64,000 nt of DNA from NCBI GenBank assembly GCA_017303795.1, contig JAFLBR010000013.1:1-64000 (forward strand). The letters run 5' to 3'. The notes under the pieces are model-generated. The model was not told the DNA's origin, did not search any database, and saw only the letters and a list, made by a program, of their open reading frames with translations. The stretch is from Cytophagales bacterium. GTDB lineage: Bacteria; Bacteroidota; Bacteroidia; Cytophagales; Cyclobacteriaceae. Shown here in pieces: positions 24,445 through 33,936 of the stretch. The position numbers and the translations under genes were made by a program. The first letter of the stretch is position 1. The number at the start of each line of letters is the position of its first letter.

Positions 24445-25221
24445 ATGGCATCGGTTTATACAACAGAAATAACTTCAGAATCAATCCCTTCCGATAATCC
24501 TATTCACCAGCGCTTGTTAAAAGCATACGTGCTGGCCCCGCAATTCGTTTCCGGAAAATTGCTGGAAGTGGGTTGTGGTGAAGGCCGGGGTATTGATTGG
24601 CTTTTACCGGCCATAAACCATTATACCGCTATCGATAAAATTGAACCGGTTATTGAAGGTTTAAAAAAGAAATATCCGCAGGGGGCATTTCACAGCGGCA
24701 ATATTCCACCGCTTTCTGTTTTTGCCGATAACAGTTTCGATTCGATTGTGAGTTTTCAGGTGATTGAACACATTGAAGACGATAAACTTTTTCTGAAAGA
24801 AATTAATCGTGTGCTTAAACCCGGAGGCCTTGCACTTCTTACAACACCCAACCGTCCGTTATCGCTTTCGCGGAATCCGTGGCATGTGCGCGAATATACG
24901 GCTGCTGAGTTAACCCAACTGGCACAACAATTTTTTAGCGAGGTTACCATGAAGGGCATAGGTGGTAACAATAAAGTAATGGAGTATTACGAACGCAATA
25001 AAAAATCGGTGGCTAAGCTGATGCGTTGGGATGTGTTTAATCTTCAATACAAATTACCAGCCTCGTGGTTGCGGGTGCCTTATGAGTTTATGAATCGACT
25101 TAATCGGAATAAACTCAAAGGTGCATCGGATGAGCTGGTGGCCAGCATACGCCACGAAGATTATCTGTTGGTAGATGATGCTACGCAGGCGTTGGATTTA
25201 TTTTTGATGGTGCGGAAGTAG
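24445..25221 (+). CDS. Class I SAM-dependent methyltransferase
   Basis: This 258-aa protein starts at the ATG 24445 (the upstream TTG reading adds a poly-Phe stretch and is unlikely). Motif I is LLEVGCGEGRGIDWL; ACID follows as YTAIDKIEP; VSFQVIEHIEDD is post-motif I, and LKPGGLALLTTPNRP is motif III. This is the Methyltransf_11 group, often acting on small molecules, quinones or glycan precursors. The substrate is unknown. Confidence 0.85.
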   Translation: MASVYTTEITSESIPSDNPIHQRLLKAYVLAPQFVSGKLLEVGCGEGRGIDWLLPAINHYTAIDKIEPVIEGLKKKYPQGAFHSGNIPPLSVFADNSFDSIVSFQVIEHIEDDKLFLKEINRVLKPGGLALLTTPNRPLSLSRNPWHVREYTAAELTQLAQQFFSEVTMKGIGGNNKVMEYYERNKKSVAKLMRWDVFNLQYKLPASWLRVPYEFMNRLNRNKLKGASDELVASIRHEDYLLVDDATQALDLFLMVRK

Positions 25222-25238
25222 GCCACAGTCAAGTATAG

Positions 25239-25269
25239 TTTCCAGTTACCTGTTACCGGTAACTGGAAA
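25239..25269. terminator. Bidirectional terminator between convergent genes
   Basis: TTTCCAGTTACC at 25239-25250 pairs perfectly with GGTAACTGGAAA at 25258-25269 across a 7-nt loop. It lies between the methyltransferase and the converging DUF2723 gene. The flanking U tracts are short. Confidence 0.7.
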
Positions 25270-25281
25270 ACAGGGAACCTT

Positions 25282-28269
25282 TCAATAATCCCCTCTATCT
25301 CCTGCGCCACCAATTTGAAGTCTTGCTAACAAGTTGTTGAAGGCATCTTCATACTTTTTACCCAGCTCCATTTCGCCATTTTCATAAAGCGTTTGTTGCA
25401 AAGAGTTAAGAATGAAAATATTTCTGCGTAGTTCCTGACTCAATCCAGAGTTTTCATCAATTAAATAAGTAGCCATTTCTTCGGCACGATCGCCTAAAAG
25501 TTTAGCTGTTTCAAGGGCTTTTTCTTTCTGGCCAACCTGAAAGAGTAAATCAACCAGCGAAGCAGTAGTGTGATCGTAAGCAATTACACGATCTGGCATT
25601 TTGGTCATGGAAAATTCCAATACGGTGTTTGCCTTTTCCATCTGGCCTTCATCTACCAATGCTTCAGCAAGTGAGTTGAGAGCACTGCGGTGATTCAATA
25701 CAAAATTGCGATAGTCTTCGCTGTAATAAACTTTTTCGTTATCCAGTTCGCGATAGCGGAATTTGTTAATCATGTTATCGTAAGTCTTTTCGGTATCTAC
25801 CAGATATTCCCGATCCTGCCGTGGATTGCGGATAGGCAGAATGCGATATGCATTGCCTTCTTGTATGGCGTACGGACTTAGATCAATATTAATCTGCGAA
25901 AGCGAAGTTTGATTAAGGTAAATGGGACGCTCCCAATTATTGGTTACCAGAAAATCCAGAATGGCGAGATCTTTTTTCTCCAACGTGTTTTTCAACAATC
26001 GAATCTGCATCTGGTCTACCAGCAGACTATCTAACCGCGCAGGAATAATACCACGCGCCCGCAAATCTGCTTTGTCGATATTGAGCGTAAAAATTCTGCT
26101 CGGTACCAGGTTGCGATCATCATCGCGCAATTGCGCATAATCTTTAGAAATAAGGCCGATGAATTCTTTCGCATCAATGCTCTTTACTTTGAAGTCGGCA
26201 TACATCAGGTAATCGTTAGGGCCACCCTGGCGATACTGGTGCTTACTTAATGTATAGGGTATTGGCTCCGACTCATACGCCTTGCGCATGGTTTGTTCAA
26301 TGTACCAATCGGTGTTGTAATAACTTAAAACCACCGCGCGCATATCGGTGCGGTTGCCTTCCACTTCCTGCGCATACCACAGCGGGAATGTATCGTTATC
26401 GCCACCGGTGTAAATTACGGCTTGCGGCCCGCACGAGTTAAGGTAGTTATGAGCGGAATCAACTGAGAAGTACCGGTTCGAACGATCGTGATCGTCCCAG
26501 CCTTCGGCAGCCATAATAGCGGGCGCAGTAAGACCAATCAACGATGCAGCAATGGCCGCTACTCTTCCATTCTTAAAAATCAACCAGAGTATTTTGTATA
26601 TGGGAATTACCGCTAACCCAATCCAGAAGGCATAGGCATAATAAGAACCTGCATAGATATAATCGCGCTCACGAGGTTCGCTTGGTGGTGAGTTGAGATA
26701 AACCACAATCGCTACCCCCAACATTACAAACAAGAGAGCCACTACCGAAAAGTTTTTAGTGTCTTTAAGGAATTGGTACAACATTCCGAGTAATCCCAAT
26801 AGAAAGGGAATCATGTAGAAATTATTACGTGCTTTATTGTTGGCCAATGCTTCCGGCACATCTTTGAACCAATCCCAAGGGTAAATTCCATAAGCACCTT
26901 GCTCATCACTTTCTCTACCACCAAAGTTCCACCAGAAGTAACGTCCATACATGTATCCAATCTGGTGTTGGAACATATACCGTAAGTTCTGCCCAAACGT
27001 GGGCTGCACAATCTGCTCGCGACCTTGCGCATCTTTGTAAGTCTTTAATCCCATTACGCTTTTGTAGGATTGCGCCTGATCTGAACTCCAGGCACGCGGC
27101 AATAGTGTTTCCGAGCCGGGTTCGTACACATACGAAAATTTTCGATCGCTGATTTCGTATTTGTCTTTACCCTTGGTATAGATGGGTGCGCCATATTTAA
27201 TATCAACCGGGCGTGCCGTAAAATAGGCTCCGTATAAAAGAGGACGGCTACCATATTGTTCACGCTTCAGGTAGCGGATAAAACTCATTACATCTTTCGG
27301 TGCGTTTTCGTTGATGAGTGTATCGTAGTTAGAGCGAATCAACACAGTTGTGTACGATGCGTAGCCAATCAAAATAAAAGTGGTTGCCAATAAGAACGTG
27401 TTCAATACAACACGGCCTTGCTTTTGTGTAGCATAGATTCCGTAAGCGAGGCCACCAACAACTAATAAGAAAAACACAAGCGCACCCGAGCCAAAAAATA
27501 AACCAAGTGTGTTTACAAAGAACACTTCAAAGTGACCGGCAATGGTAGGCAAACCGGGAACAATAAAATCGTTAATGAATAAAACCAAGCCACCACTTAT
27601 AGCCAGTGTAGCAATTACACCCCAAACTGAAGTTTTGAATTTTTTGAAGTAGTAGATTAATCCCAACGCTGGCAAAGCCACCAGGTTTAACAAGTGTACC
27701 CCGATGGAAAGCCCCACCATATAAGCCATTAACAATAACCACCGATTGGCTTTGCTTTCGTCTTCAATAACATCCCACTTTAAAATACCCCAAACTACAA
27801 ACGCAGTAAAGAAAGACGACATGGCATAAACCTCAGCTTCTACAGCCGAAAACCAGAACGAATCTGAAAAAGTATAGGCTAATGCACCTACCAAACCCGC
27901 ACCCATCAACACCCAGATGTTGGCTCCGGCAATTTCAGCATCGTTTTTAAGGCCCATTACTTTACGACCAAACAGGGTTACCGACCAGAATAAGAACAAG
28001 ATTGTAAAGGCACTGGCCAGCACACTCATAAAGTTTATCCAGTAAGCTACTTTGGTAACATCGCCCATAGCCAGGAAAGAGAATACACGGCCCATTAACA
28101 AAAATAAGGGTGCACCGGGCGGGTGGGGCACCTGAAGTTTATACGACACGGCAATAAACTCTCCGCAATCCCAGTAACTGGCGGTTTCCTCCATTGTTAA
28201 CCAGTAGGTAAGCAAGGCCACGCCAAACACAAACCAACCCGTAATATTATTTGCCTTCTGAAAATTCAT
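25282..28269 (-). CDS. DUF2723 membrane protein, probable GT-C-type glycosyltransferase
   Basis: This 995-aa protein has about 12 membrane helices in the first 570 residues and a large soluble C-terminal region. The first periplasmic loop carries YWDCGEFIA (D34, E37) and then QVPHPPGAPLFLLMGRVFS, the DUF2723 signature; acidic residues in this loop are catalytic in GT-C enzymes such as protein O-mannosyltransferases. The C-terminal part has helical repeats (KANTVLEFSM, KALETAKLLGDRAEEM) resembling TPRs. A role in protein O-glycosylation, widespread in Bacteroidota, is inferred. Confidence 0.85.
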   Translation of the reverse strand: MNFQKANNITGWFVFGVALLTYWLTMEETASYWDCGEFIAVSYKLQVPHPPGAPLFLLMGRVFSFLAMGDVTKVAYWINFMSVLASAFTILFLFWSVTLFGRKVMGLKNDAEIAGANIWVLMGAGLVGALAYTFSDSFWFSAVEAEVYAMSSFFTAFVVWGILKWDVIEDESKANRWLLLMAYMVGLSIGVHLLNLVALPALGLIYYFKKFKTSVWGVIATLAISGGLVLFINDFIVPGLPTIAGHFEVFFVNTLGLFFGSGALVFFLLVVGGLAYGIYATQKQGRVVLNTFLLATTFILIGYASYTTVLIRSNYDTLINENAPKDVMSFIRYLKREQYGSRPLLYGAYFTARPVDIKYGAPIYTKGKDKYEISDRKFSYVYEPGSETLLPRAWSSDQAQSYKSVMGLKTYKDAQGREQIVQPTFGQNLRYMFQHQIGYMYGRYFWWNFGGRESDEQGAYGIYPWDWFKDVPEALANNKARNNFYMIPFLLGLLGMLYQFLKDTKNFSVVALLFVMLGVAIVVYLNSPPSEPRERDYIYAGSYYAYAFWIGLAVIPIYKILWLIFKNGRVAAIAASLIGLTAPAIMAAEGWDDHDRSNRYFSVDSAHNYLNSCGPQAVIYTGGDNDTFPLWYAQEVEGNRTDMRAVVLSYYNTDWYIEQTMRKAYESEPIPYTLSKHQYRQGGPNDYLMYADFKVKSIDAKEFIGLISKDYAQLRDDDRNLVPSRIFTLNIDKADLRARGIIPARLDSLLVDQMQIRLLKNTLEKKDLAILDFLVTNNWERPIYLNQTSLSQINIDLSPYAIQEGNAYRILPIRNPRQDREYLVDTEKTYDNMINKFRYRELDNEKVYYSEDYRNFVLNHRSALNSLAEALVDEGQMEKANTVLEFSMTKMPDRVIAYDHTTASLVDLLFQVGQKEKALETAKLLGDRAEEMATYLIDENSGLSQELRRNIFILNSLQQTLYENGEMELGKKYEDAFNNLLARLQIGGAGDRGDY

Positions 28270-28392
28270 ATCTCTAAGGTTCTATTGGAAATTGAAAGGG
28301 CGAAAATACTAATATTTAGGTATCAGGACATGGGGTTGATGTATTTAGGCTTTAGGCCTGAAGCTTCAGGCTTGCAGCTTGTAACCTGTAGC

Positions 28393-29025
28393 CTATTTAT
28401 ACACAATCATGTAAAACACTAGCCATAATGCGAAAATCAAGATGTACGATGTGGAAACGATCCACCAGGCTGATTGTTTCTGGCGTCTGGCAAAAAGGTG
28501 CACCCCGTTAACGAGAATAAACACGTAGCCAATTTCGAATACACTTAATGACCGTAACGGATAAGCATACCGTTTATCAATCGTTTCGTAATCGGCAAAT
28601 TGCATCAGCGAAAGCGGGTAGAATGCTTTTACTTCGGCCCAACTGGGGTCTGTATCTACAAACATAAACCAGCCTATTTTGACTAACTCGGCCAAAAGAA
28701 AAATAAATTCGGCAGCCATTACCACGCTCCAGCATTGAGTAAAGGTGATGCGGAAGCCAAACGTAAAACAGCCTACCCAAATAACAAAACCGATTACGGT
28801 GAACTTCCACAAATACACCAGCGGTATAGAAAAAAACTGTAATGCACTTATGGCCCGCAGAACCATGCCTTCGGGGCGATCTTGCAGAAACTCAAACGCG
28901 GCTGTTTCGTTTTCTATAAAATCTTTCTTTACATATAATAATAGAACTGAAAGCAGGCAGAGTGTGATAAACGTCAGTTTTTTATCGGAGGTAAAGAGCG
29001 AAAATTGCGATTCTGTTTCAGACAT
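28393..29025 (-). CDS. Hypothetical multi-spanning membrane protein
   Basis: This 210-aa protein starts at the ATG at 29025; a longer reading adds 26 atypical residues that would run into the divergent gene's 5' region. About five membrane segments are visible (near 19-33, 60-90, 97-123, 155-175 and 184-206). No recognised motif, although the layout resembles the Yip1-like families. It is divergently arranged with the TPR gene, 41 bp apart. Confidence 0.65.
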   Translation of the reverse strand: MSETESQFSLFTSDKKLTFITLCLLSVLLLYVKKDFIENETAAFEFLQDRPEGMVLRAISALQFFSIPLVYLWKFTVIGFVIWVGCFTFGFRITFTQCWSVVMAAEFIFLLAELVKIGWFMFVDTDPSWAEVKAFYPLSLMQFADYETIDKRYAYPLRSLSVFEIGYVFILVNGVHLFARRQKQSAWWIVSTSYILIFALWLVFYMIVYK

Positions 29026-29066
29026 AAGGATGCGAAAGTAAAGATTTTGTTTATTTGAAATTGAAA

Positions 29067-30284
29067 ATGCAGGCTCAGAACTTTTTGATACGATTGCTGG
29101 CACTGATAGTTGTGGCCTGTGCGGGATTTTGTTTCCCCGCCACGGGGCAACCCACTTCTGTAAAGAAGGACACCACTATTATTTTAATCTCAGATATCAC
29201 CATGCAGATTGAAATAAATCAGGCACTGAGCGATCTGTATAATTTCAAATTTGAAAAAGCCGAGCAGCAGTTCAAGTGGTTTAAGAAAAAATACAAGTGG
29301 CATCCACTGCCTTATTTTTTGCTGGGGCTAAGCGAGTGGTGGAAGATTATGCCCAACACCAAAGCCACTACCTACGATGAAAAGTTTATGGCCTACATGG
29401 ATAGCACCATTATGATTGCCGAAAACCTTTATAAGAAACACCCCGAATACAAAATTGAATCGGCCTTTTTTCTGGCAGCTGCACATGGTTTTAAAGGCCG
29501 GTTGTATTCAGACGAAGAACGCAAGAGTTGGCGCAAGGCTGCTGTGGAGGGCAAGTCAGCACTTAATTACATGGAGGTTTGTCGCGAGATGGATCACCTT
29601 AGTCCGGAGTTATTATTTGGCGATGCTTTGTACAACTACTTTTCGGTTTGGGTGCCCGAAAATTACCCGGCATTAAAACCGTTGCTTTGGTTTTTTCGCA
29701 AAGGCGATAAAAAGCTTGGGTTGCAACAACTGCGTGAAGTTTCATACAATGCATTCTATACGCGCACCGAAGCGATGGTGTGGCTCATGCGTATTTCCAA
29801 TAGTTACGAGAACGACCAGGTGCGGGCATTTCAGATTGCAGAATATCTTTATACCACTTATCCTGATAATCCCTATTTCCACCGCTACTATGCACGCATG
29901 TTATATGCCCGCGGGCAATATGTTTTGTTAGAGAAGCATGCCAAACAAATTCTGGAACGGATTGACAGTGCGCAATTAGGTTATGAAGCTACCAGCGGCC
30001 GGTATGCTGCGTTTTTTCTGGGGCAAATGTATGAGTTTCAGCGCAAGCTGGATGACTCGAAAAAATATTATGAGTTGGCGGTAAAGTTTGCCGAAGAGGT
30101 TGGCGCTACCGAGTCGGGGTATTATTTGTTTTCGTTGATTGCGCTGGGCGAGATAAACGAAAAGCAAGGCAACAAAGCCGAAGCAAAACGCTACTTCAAA
30201 GAAGTAAAGAAACGATCGGGCCGCAAAGACGAAGCGTACAAAGACGCCAAGAAGCGGCTTAAAAACATGGAGAAGGACGATTGA
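29067..30284 (+). CDS. Secreted TPR-repeat protein
   Basis: This 405-aa protein starts at the ATG 29067 (two upstream in-frame TTG codons are ignored). The signal peptide is MQAQNFLIRLLALIVVACAGFCFPATGQ. The rest is alpha-helical with TPR-like units, for example ALSDLYNFKFEKAEQQFKWF and the C-terminal GEINEKQGNKAEAKRYFKEV. It is probably a periplasmic scaffold. It lies 36 bp before the GTG of the first polysaccharide-locus gene, so it may be part of that transcript. Confidence 0.75.
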   Translation: MQAQNFLIRLLALIVVACAGFCFPATGQPTSVKKDTTIILISDITMQIEINQALSDLYNFKFEKAEQQFKWFKKKYKWHPLPYFLLGLSEWWKIMPNTKATTYDEKFMAYMDSTIMIAENLYKKHPEYKIESAFFLAAAHGFKGRLYSDEERKSWRKAAVEGKSALNYMEVCREMDHLSPELLFGDALYNYFSVWVPENYPALKPLLWFFRKGDKKLGLQQLREVSYNAFYTRTEAMVWLMRISNSYENDQVRAFQIAEYLYTTYPDNPYFHRYYARMLYARGQYVLLEKHAKQILERIDSAQLGYEATSGRYAAFFLGQMYEFQRKLDDSKKYYELAVKFAEEVGATESGYYLFSLIALGEINEKQGNKAEAKRYFKEVKKRSGRKDEAYKDAKKRLKNMEKDD

Positions 30285-30320
30285 GTTTATGTACCTTTCG
30301 GGATTGAACAACCTTGTTAA

Positions 30321-31649
30321 GTGGAGTTACGCGATCTTATAGTTACACCGCTGTTGCTGATAGTGGTTTATGTGGGGGTATATATCGTGCGCCCTTACGT
30401 AACCGATGCGGCAACCAGAAAGTACTTTGTTCCGGCCATTACATTTAAAATATTGGGCGCAATTGCCCTCGGGATAATCTACCAGTTTTACTATGATGGT
30501 GGTGATACGTATAGCTATCACACACATGGAAGTCGACAAATCTGGGAAGCTTTTATGGATTCGCCCATGCGAGGCTTAAAATTGTTGTGGGGTAACGATA
30601 GTCATGTTAATGTGTACCAATATTCATCGCGTATTTATTTTTTTAATGACGATCAGAGTTATTTCTTAATTCGCATTGCAGCGTTGTTCGATCTGCTAAC
30701 CTTCTCTTCTTATTCGGGAACCGCAGTTTTCTTTGCTTTACTTTCGTTTACTGGCATGTGGATGTTTTTCATAACATTCTATTCGCGCTACCCACATTTG
30801 CACCGCGGGTTAGCTATAACAGCTTTTTTTTTACCATCAGTATTTTTTTGGGGCTCAGGAATTTTAAAAGATACGTTAACCATTGCTAGCCTTGGCGCAG
30901 CCACATATTGTTTTCATGGGCTTTTTATAAAACGTAAAATCTCTATTCGTTATGTAGTCGGTCTTATATTGTCAATAGTAGTCATTTTCAGTATCAAGAA
31001 ATTTATTCTGCAAGCATTTTTACCAGCTTTGTTAGTTTGGGCGGTTGCAAACAATTTTTCGGCTATAAAATCGGTTGCTACAAAACTTATTCTGGTGCCG
31101 GTGGCTGCATTGCTGGTTGTGTACGGGGCTTATTACATGGTAGTAAAAGTTGGTGAAGATGACGAGCGGTATGCAGTAAGTAAATTAGCCAAGACAGCAA
31201 AAGTTACTGCATACGATATTCGATACTGGAGTGGCCGGGGCGCAGGCTCCGGGTATACCCTGGGTGAATTGGATGGCACTTTCACTTCTATGATCAGGCT
31301 TGCTCCACAAGCAATCAATGTATCGTTGTTCAGGCCTTACCTGTGGGAAGTAAAAAATCCGTTGATGTTTATCTCTGCGTTAGAGAGTTTTTTGTTTTTA
31401 ATCTTCACGGGGTATGTACTTTATACAGTGCGGGGTAGACTCAGATTAGCGTTTAGTAATCCCGATATAATTTTCGGACTTGTATTCTCTCTATCTTTTG
31501 CATTTGCTGTGGGTGTATCTACATTCAACTTTGGTACTTTGGTGCGTTACAAAATTCCGCTGCTGCCGTTTTACCTCATGGCTCTGGTGGTGATGTTAAA
31601 TTATCGGAATAAACCTACAAATGAGGATGCATTAGCGCGCACCGAGTAA
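30321..31649 (+). CDS. Multi-spanning membrane protein of the polysaccharide locus
   Basis: This 442-aa protein starts with GTG. About 9-10 membrane helices are present, with a conserved-looking first loop (YYDGGDTYSYHTHG), reminiscent of polymerase/EpsG- or GT-C-like glycan proteins. I cannot assign a family; a Wzy-like polymerase or a mannosyltransferase-type enzyme are possibilities. Its last 49 bp overlap the converging glycosyltransferase gene. Acidic residues in the first periplasmic loop fit a GT-C role but prove nothing. Confidence 0.6.
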   Translation: MELRDLIVTPLLLIVVYVGVYIVRPYVTDAATRKYFVPAITFKILGAIALGIIYQFYYDGGDTYSYHTHGSRQIWEAFMDSPMRGLKLLWGNDSHVNVYQYSSRIYFFNDDQSYFLIRIAALFDLLTFSSYSGTAVFFALLSFTGMWMFFITFYSRYPHLHRGLAITAFFLPSVFFWGSGILKDTLTIASLGAATYCFHGLFIKRKISIRYVVGLILSIVVIFSIKKFILQAFLPALLVWAVANNFSAIKSVATKLILVPVAALLVVYGAYYMVVKVGEDDERYAVSKLAKTAKVTAYDIRYWSGRGAGSGYTLGELDGTFTSMIRLAPQAINVSLFRPYLWEVKNPLMFISALESFLFLIFTGYVLYTVRGRLRLAFSNPDIIFGLVFSLSFAFAVGVSTFNFGTLVRYKIPLLPFYLMALVVMLNYRNKPTNEDALARTE

Positions 31650-32686
31650 TGCTGCTCTACCATTGTGCGTCCTTCCTGGCCCATTCGGTTTCGTAATTCA
31701 ACATCTGAAATTAACGTGCGTAACCCGCTGAGCCATTCTTCATCCGTAGAACATACAAACCCTGTAATGCCCTGAGTAACGATGGTGGTATTAACACCTA
31801 CCGGTGAAACCACGGCCGGGATTCCCAATGCTAAATATTGAAGTGCTTTAAACCCGCACTTGCCTTTTGCCCAGGCATCGTCCGTAAGCGGCATCAGCCC
31901 GATGTCAATCTGTATCAGATCTTCTATTTCGGTTTCTTTGTTCCAGGCCACAAACTCTACAAATTTTAGACTTAACTGTGGAGGCTTATCTGCAATTACC
32001 CGCAAGGTGAGGCTTGGGAACTCGTTTTGCAGTTGCTCAAACACGGGTATTAATTCGTTCAGGTATTTAAGGGTAGAGTGCGAGCCCGTCCAACCTAAAC
32101 GAATTCCATTCTTAGCTTGGATTGAATAAAGTTTGGGATTATGCAAGGCTTCGGTATCAATAGTAGTGGGGTTATACACCACTTGTTTACACCAGCCCTT
32201 AGCATATTCGCACAAGTAATGATTGCCGGCACTTACTTTGTAACTCCAGCGGCATATGTGTTTTACTTTTCCATGCCATTTCAAAAATCCGGCTACATTA
32301 TTTACTTCGCTGGTGTTGGGCAGCCAGATGGCATCATCAAAATCATAGATAATTTTTTTACGAAAAACTTTTGCGATAATCCATTCAAAGACGGGTGGCC
32401 CTAATGGGGCAGCCTCCCGATGAATAAAAACCCAGTCGTATGCTGGCAACGTAAAAAGCTGAACCCACCGTAATAAAAATCCACGCACAATGGTAATCAA
32501 CTTGATAAAATAGTTGCCGGGCCGATACAACACCTGCCATCCGGTAACAGAAAGAAACGGAGAAACTTTAACCTGAAAGCCTGCGGCCTGAAGTATTCCA
32601 AAATATTGTTCAAACCTGAAACGTTGCGAGGGCGAGTGCGCGATGGGGTATGGACAAAGAAAAAGTACTTTAGAATTAAAGTTCAT
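31601..32686 (-). CDS. GT4-like glycosyltransferase
   Basis: This 361-aa protein starts at the ATG at 32686. It has a GT-B fold: an N-terminal domain with HSPSQRFRFEQYFGIL and YDFDDAIW, and a C-terminal domain with RLGWTGSHSTLKYL, DIGLMPLTDDAWAKGKCGFKALQYLALGIPAVVSPVG, and TGFVCSTDEEW. The E-x7-E motif is replaced by a KCGFKALQY variant seen in this subfamily. It is the only leftward gene of the polysaccharide locus and overlaps the membrane-protein gene by 49 bp in antisense. Confidence 0.85.
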   Translation of the reverse strand: MNFNSKVLFLCPYPIAHSPSQRFRFEQYFGILQAAGFQVKVSPFLSVTGWQVLYRPGNYFIKLITIVRGFLLRWVQLFTLPAYDWVFIHREAAPLGPPVFEWIIAKVFRKKIIYDFDDAIWLPNTSEVNNVAGFLKWHGKVKHICRWSYKVSAGNHYLCEYAKGWCKQVVYNPTTIDTEALHNPKLYSIQAKNGIRLGWTGSHSTLKYLNELIPVFEQLQNEFPSLTLRVIADKPPQLSLKFVEFVAWNKETEIEDLIQIDIGLMPLTDDAWAKGKCGFKALQYLALGIPAVVSPVGVNTTIVTQGITGFVCSTDEEWLSGLRTLISDVELRNRMGQEGRTMVEQHYSVRANASSFVGLFR

Positions 32687-32853
32687 CTCGAGACCGCGTG
32701 ACCGTGTTCTTAACTCAAATGTAAGCATCCTAAAGAGAGTAACATAAAGGATTTCATTGGATGGTTACTGCGATATTCAAAATATCAGGCTACAACCTAC
32801 AATTACCTTCACAGTTTAAAAGACATAACAATGTTGCCAGCTACTGAAAAATA

Positions 32854-32969
32854 GAATGTACATCCGGTACATTCACAAGTTTTAAGGTATCCTGTAAGAG
32901 ATGATTTCCCTTACTAGAGATCTTAAAAAGATGCATACATTTGGAGTGTTTATAGAGTATAGTCTATAC
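32854..32969. promoter_or_regulatory. Short palindromes in the gap before the methyltransferase gene
   Basis: The 304-bp gap 32687-32990 has no gene. GAATGTAC/GTACATTC with a 5-nt loop lies at 32854-32874, and GTATAG-T-CTATAC at 32957-32969, 21 bp before the next start. Either could be a regulator site for the rightward glycan genes; no -7/-33 pair is convincing. Confidence 0.3.
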
Positions 32970-32990
32970 AATCTAATAAATCACTGAGGA

Positions 32991-33719
32991 ATGGGAGTGA
33001 AACTTTTAAGAAAGAAGCCAAGGAATATTTTATTATCTCTAATTTATAGGACGCAAAAAATATTGCCTTTTAGTAGCCAATATAAAATTAAACTGTTTTT
33101 AAATTTGGAATGGATATTTGACCGACTGGCTCATGAGATGTCGTTCAAATACTACTCACCCGAAACTCATCCTGTACGACAATGTTCCAAGAAGTTTATA
33201 CTTGATAATCTTAATGAAACCAGCTGCGTTTTAGATTTAGGTTGCAACTTAGGTGATGTCAGTTTTATTATGGCAGAAAAAGCAAAGAAAGTAGTAGGTA
33301 TAGATCATAATATAGCGGCAATTAAAATAGCAAAGAACCGATACCAGAGACAGAACCTTGAATTTCATCATGGCGAAGCATTAGAATTTCTTAAAAGTAC
33401 TTCAGAACGTTTTGATGTTCTGATTCTTTCTCATATTCTGGAACACCTTGACGATCCACAAGAGTTTCTGAATACTTTCAAAGATAATTTTGAGTCTATT
33501 TATATTGAGGTGCCTGACTTTGAAAGAAACTACCTTAATTATTACAGAAGGGATTTAGGCGTGAAACTTCTTTACTCAGACGATGACCATATTTCAGAGT
33601 TTGACAGAGATGATTTAAAAGTGCTTTTGAATAATTGTAAGCTTGAAATCATAAATGAAGAGTACAGATATGGCTTAATTAAAATGTGGTGTAAAAAAAG
33701 GGAATCAAACGTCCTGTAA
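32991..33719 (+). CDS. Class I SAM-dependent methyltransferase
   Basis: This 242-aa protein has motif I VLDLGCNLGDVSFIMA, then VVGIDHNIAAIKIA, LILSHILEHLDDPQEFL, and IYIEVPDFER. It resembles glycan- or lipid-modifying methyltransferases of surface-polysaccharide loci. It is more AT-rich than its neighbours and flanked by gaps of 304 and 217 bp, so it may have been acquired separately. Its substrate is unknown. Confidence 0.82.
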   Translation: MGVKLLRKKPRNILLSLIYRTQKILPFSSQYKIKLFLNLEWIFDRLAHEMSFKYYSPETHPVRQCSKKFILDNLNETSCVLDLGCNLGDVSFIMAEKAKKVVGIDHNIAAIKIAKNRYQRQNLEFHHGEALEFLKSTSERFDVLILSHILEHLDDPQEFLNTFKDNFESIYIEVPDFERNYLNYYRRDLGVKLLYSDDDHISEFDRDDLKVLLNNCKLEIINEEYRYGLIKMWCKKRESNVL

Positions 33720-33936
33720 CACAGGCATTGTATCAGATGATTTTAATCAAACCGGACACAATCTTACCTAATCTTAGGTTAATAGTAGAGATTTTAGACA
33801 CCACAATAATGCGAACTAATTAAGCGCATGCAACTACGTATTTGGCTTGGGTAAATAGTAGTTTAGTCTTGAGGTTAAATGCCTGGCGATAACTTGTGTT
33901 AGGCTTGTTAGGGCATTCATTGTTTTTTCCCCTAAT

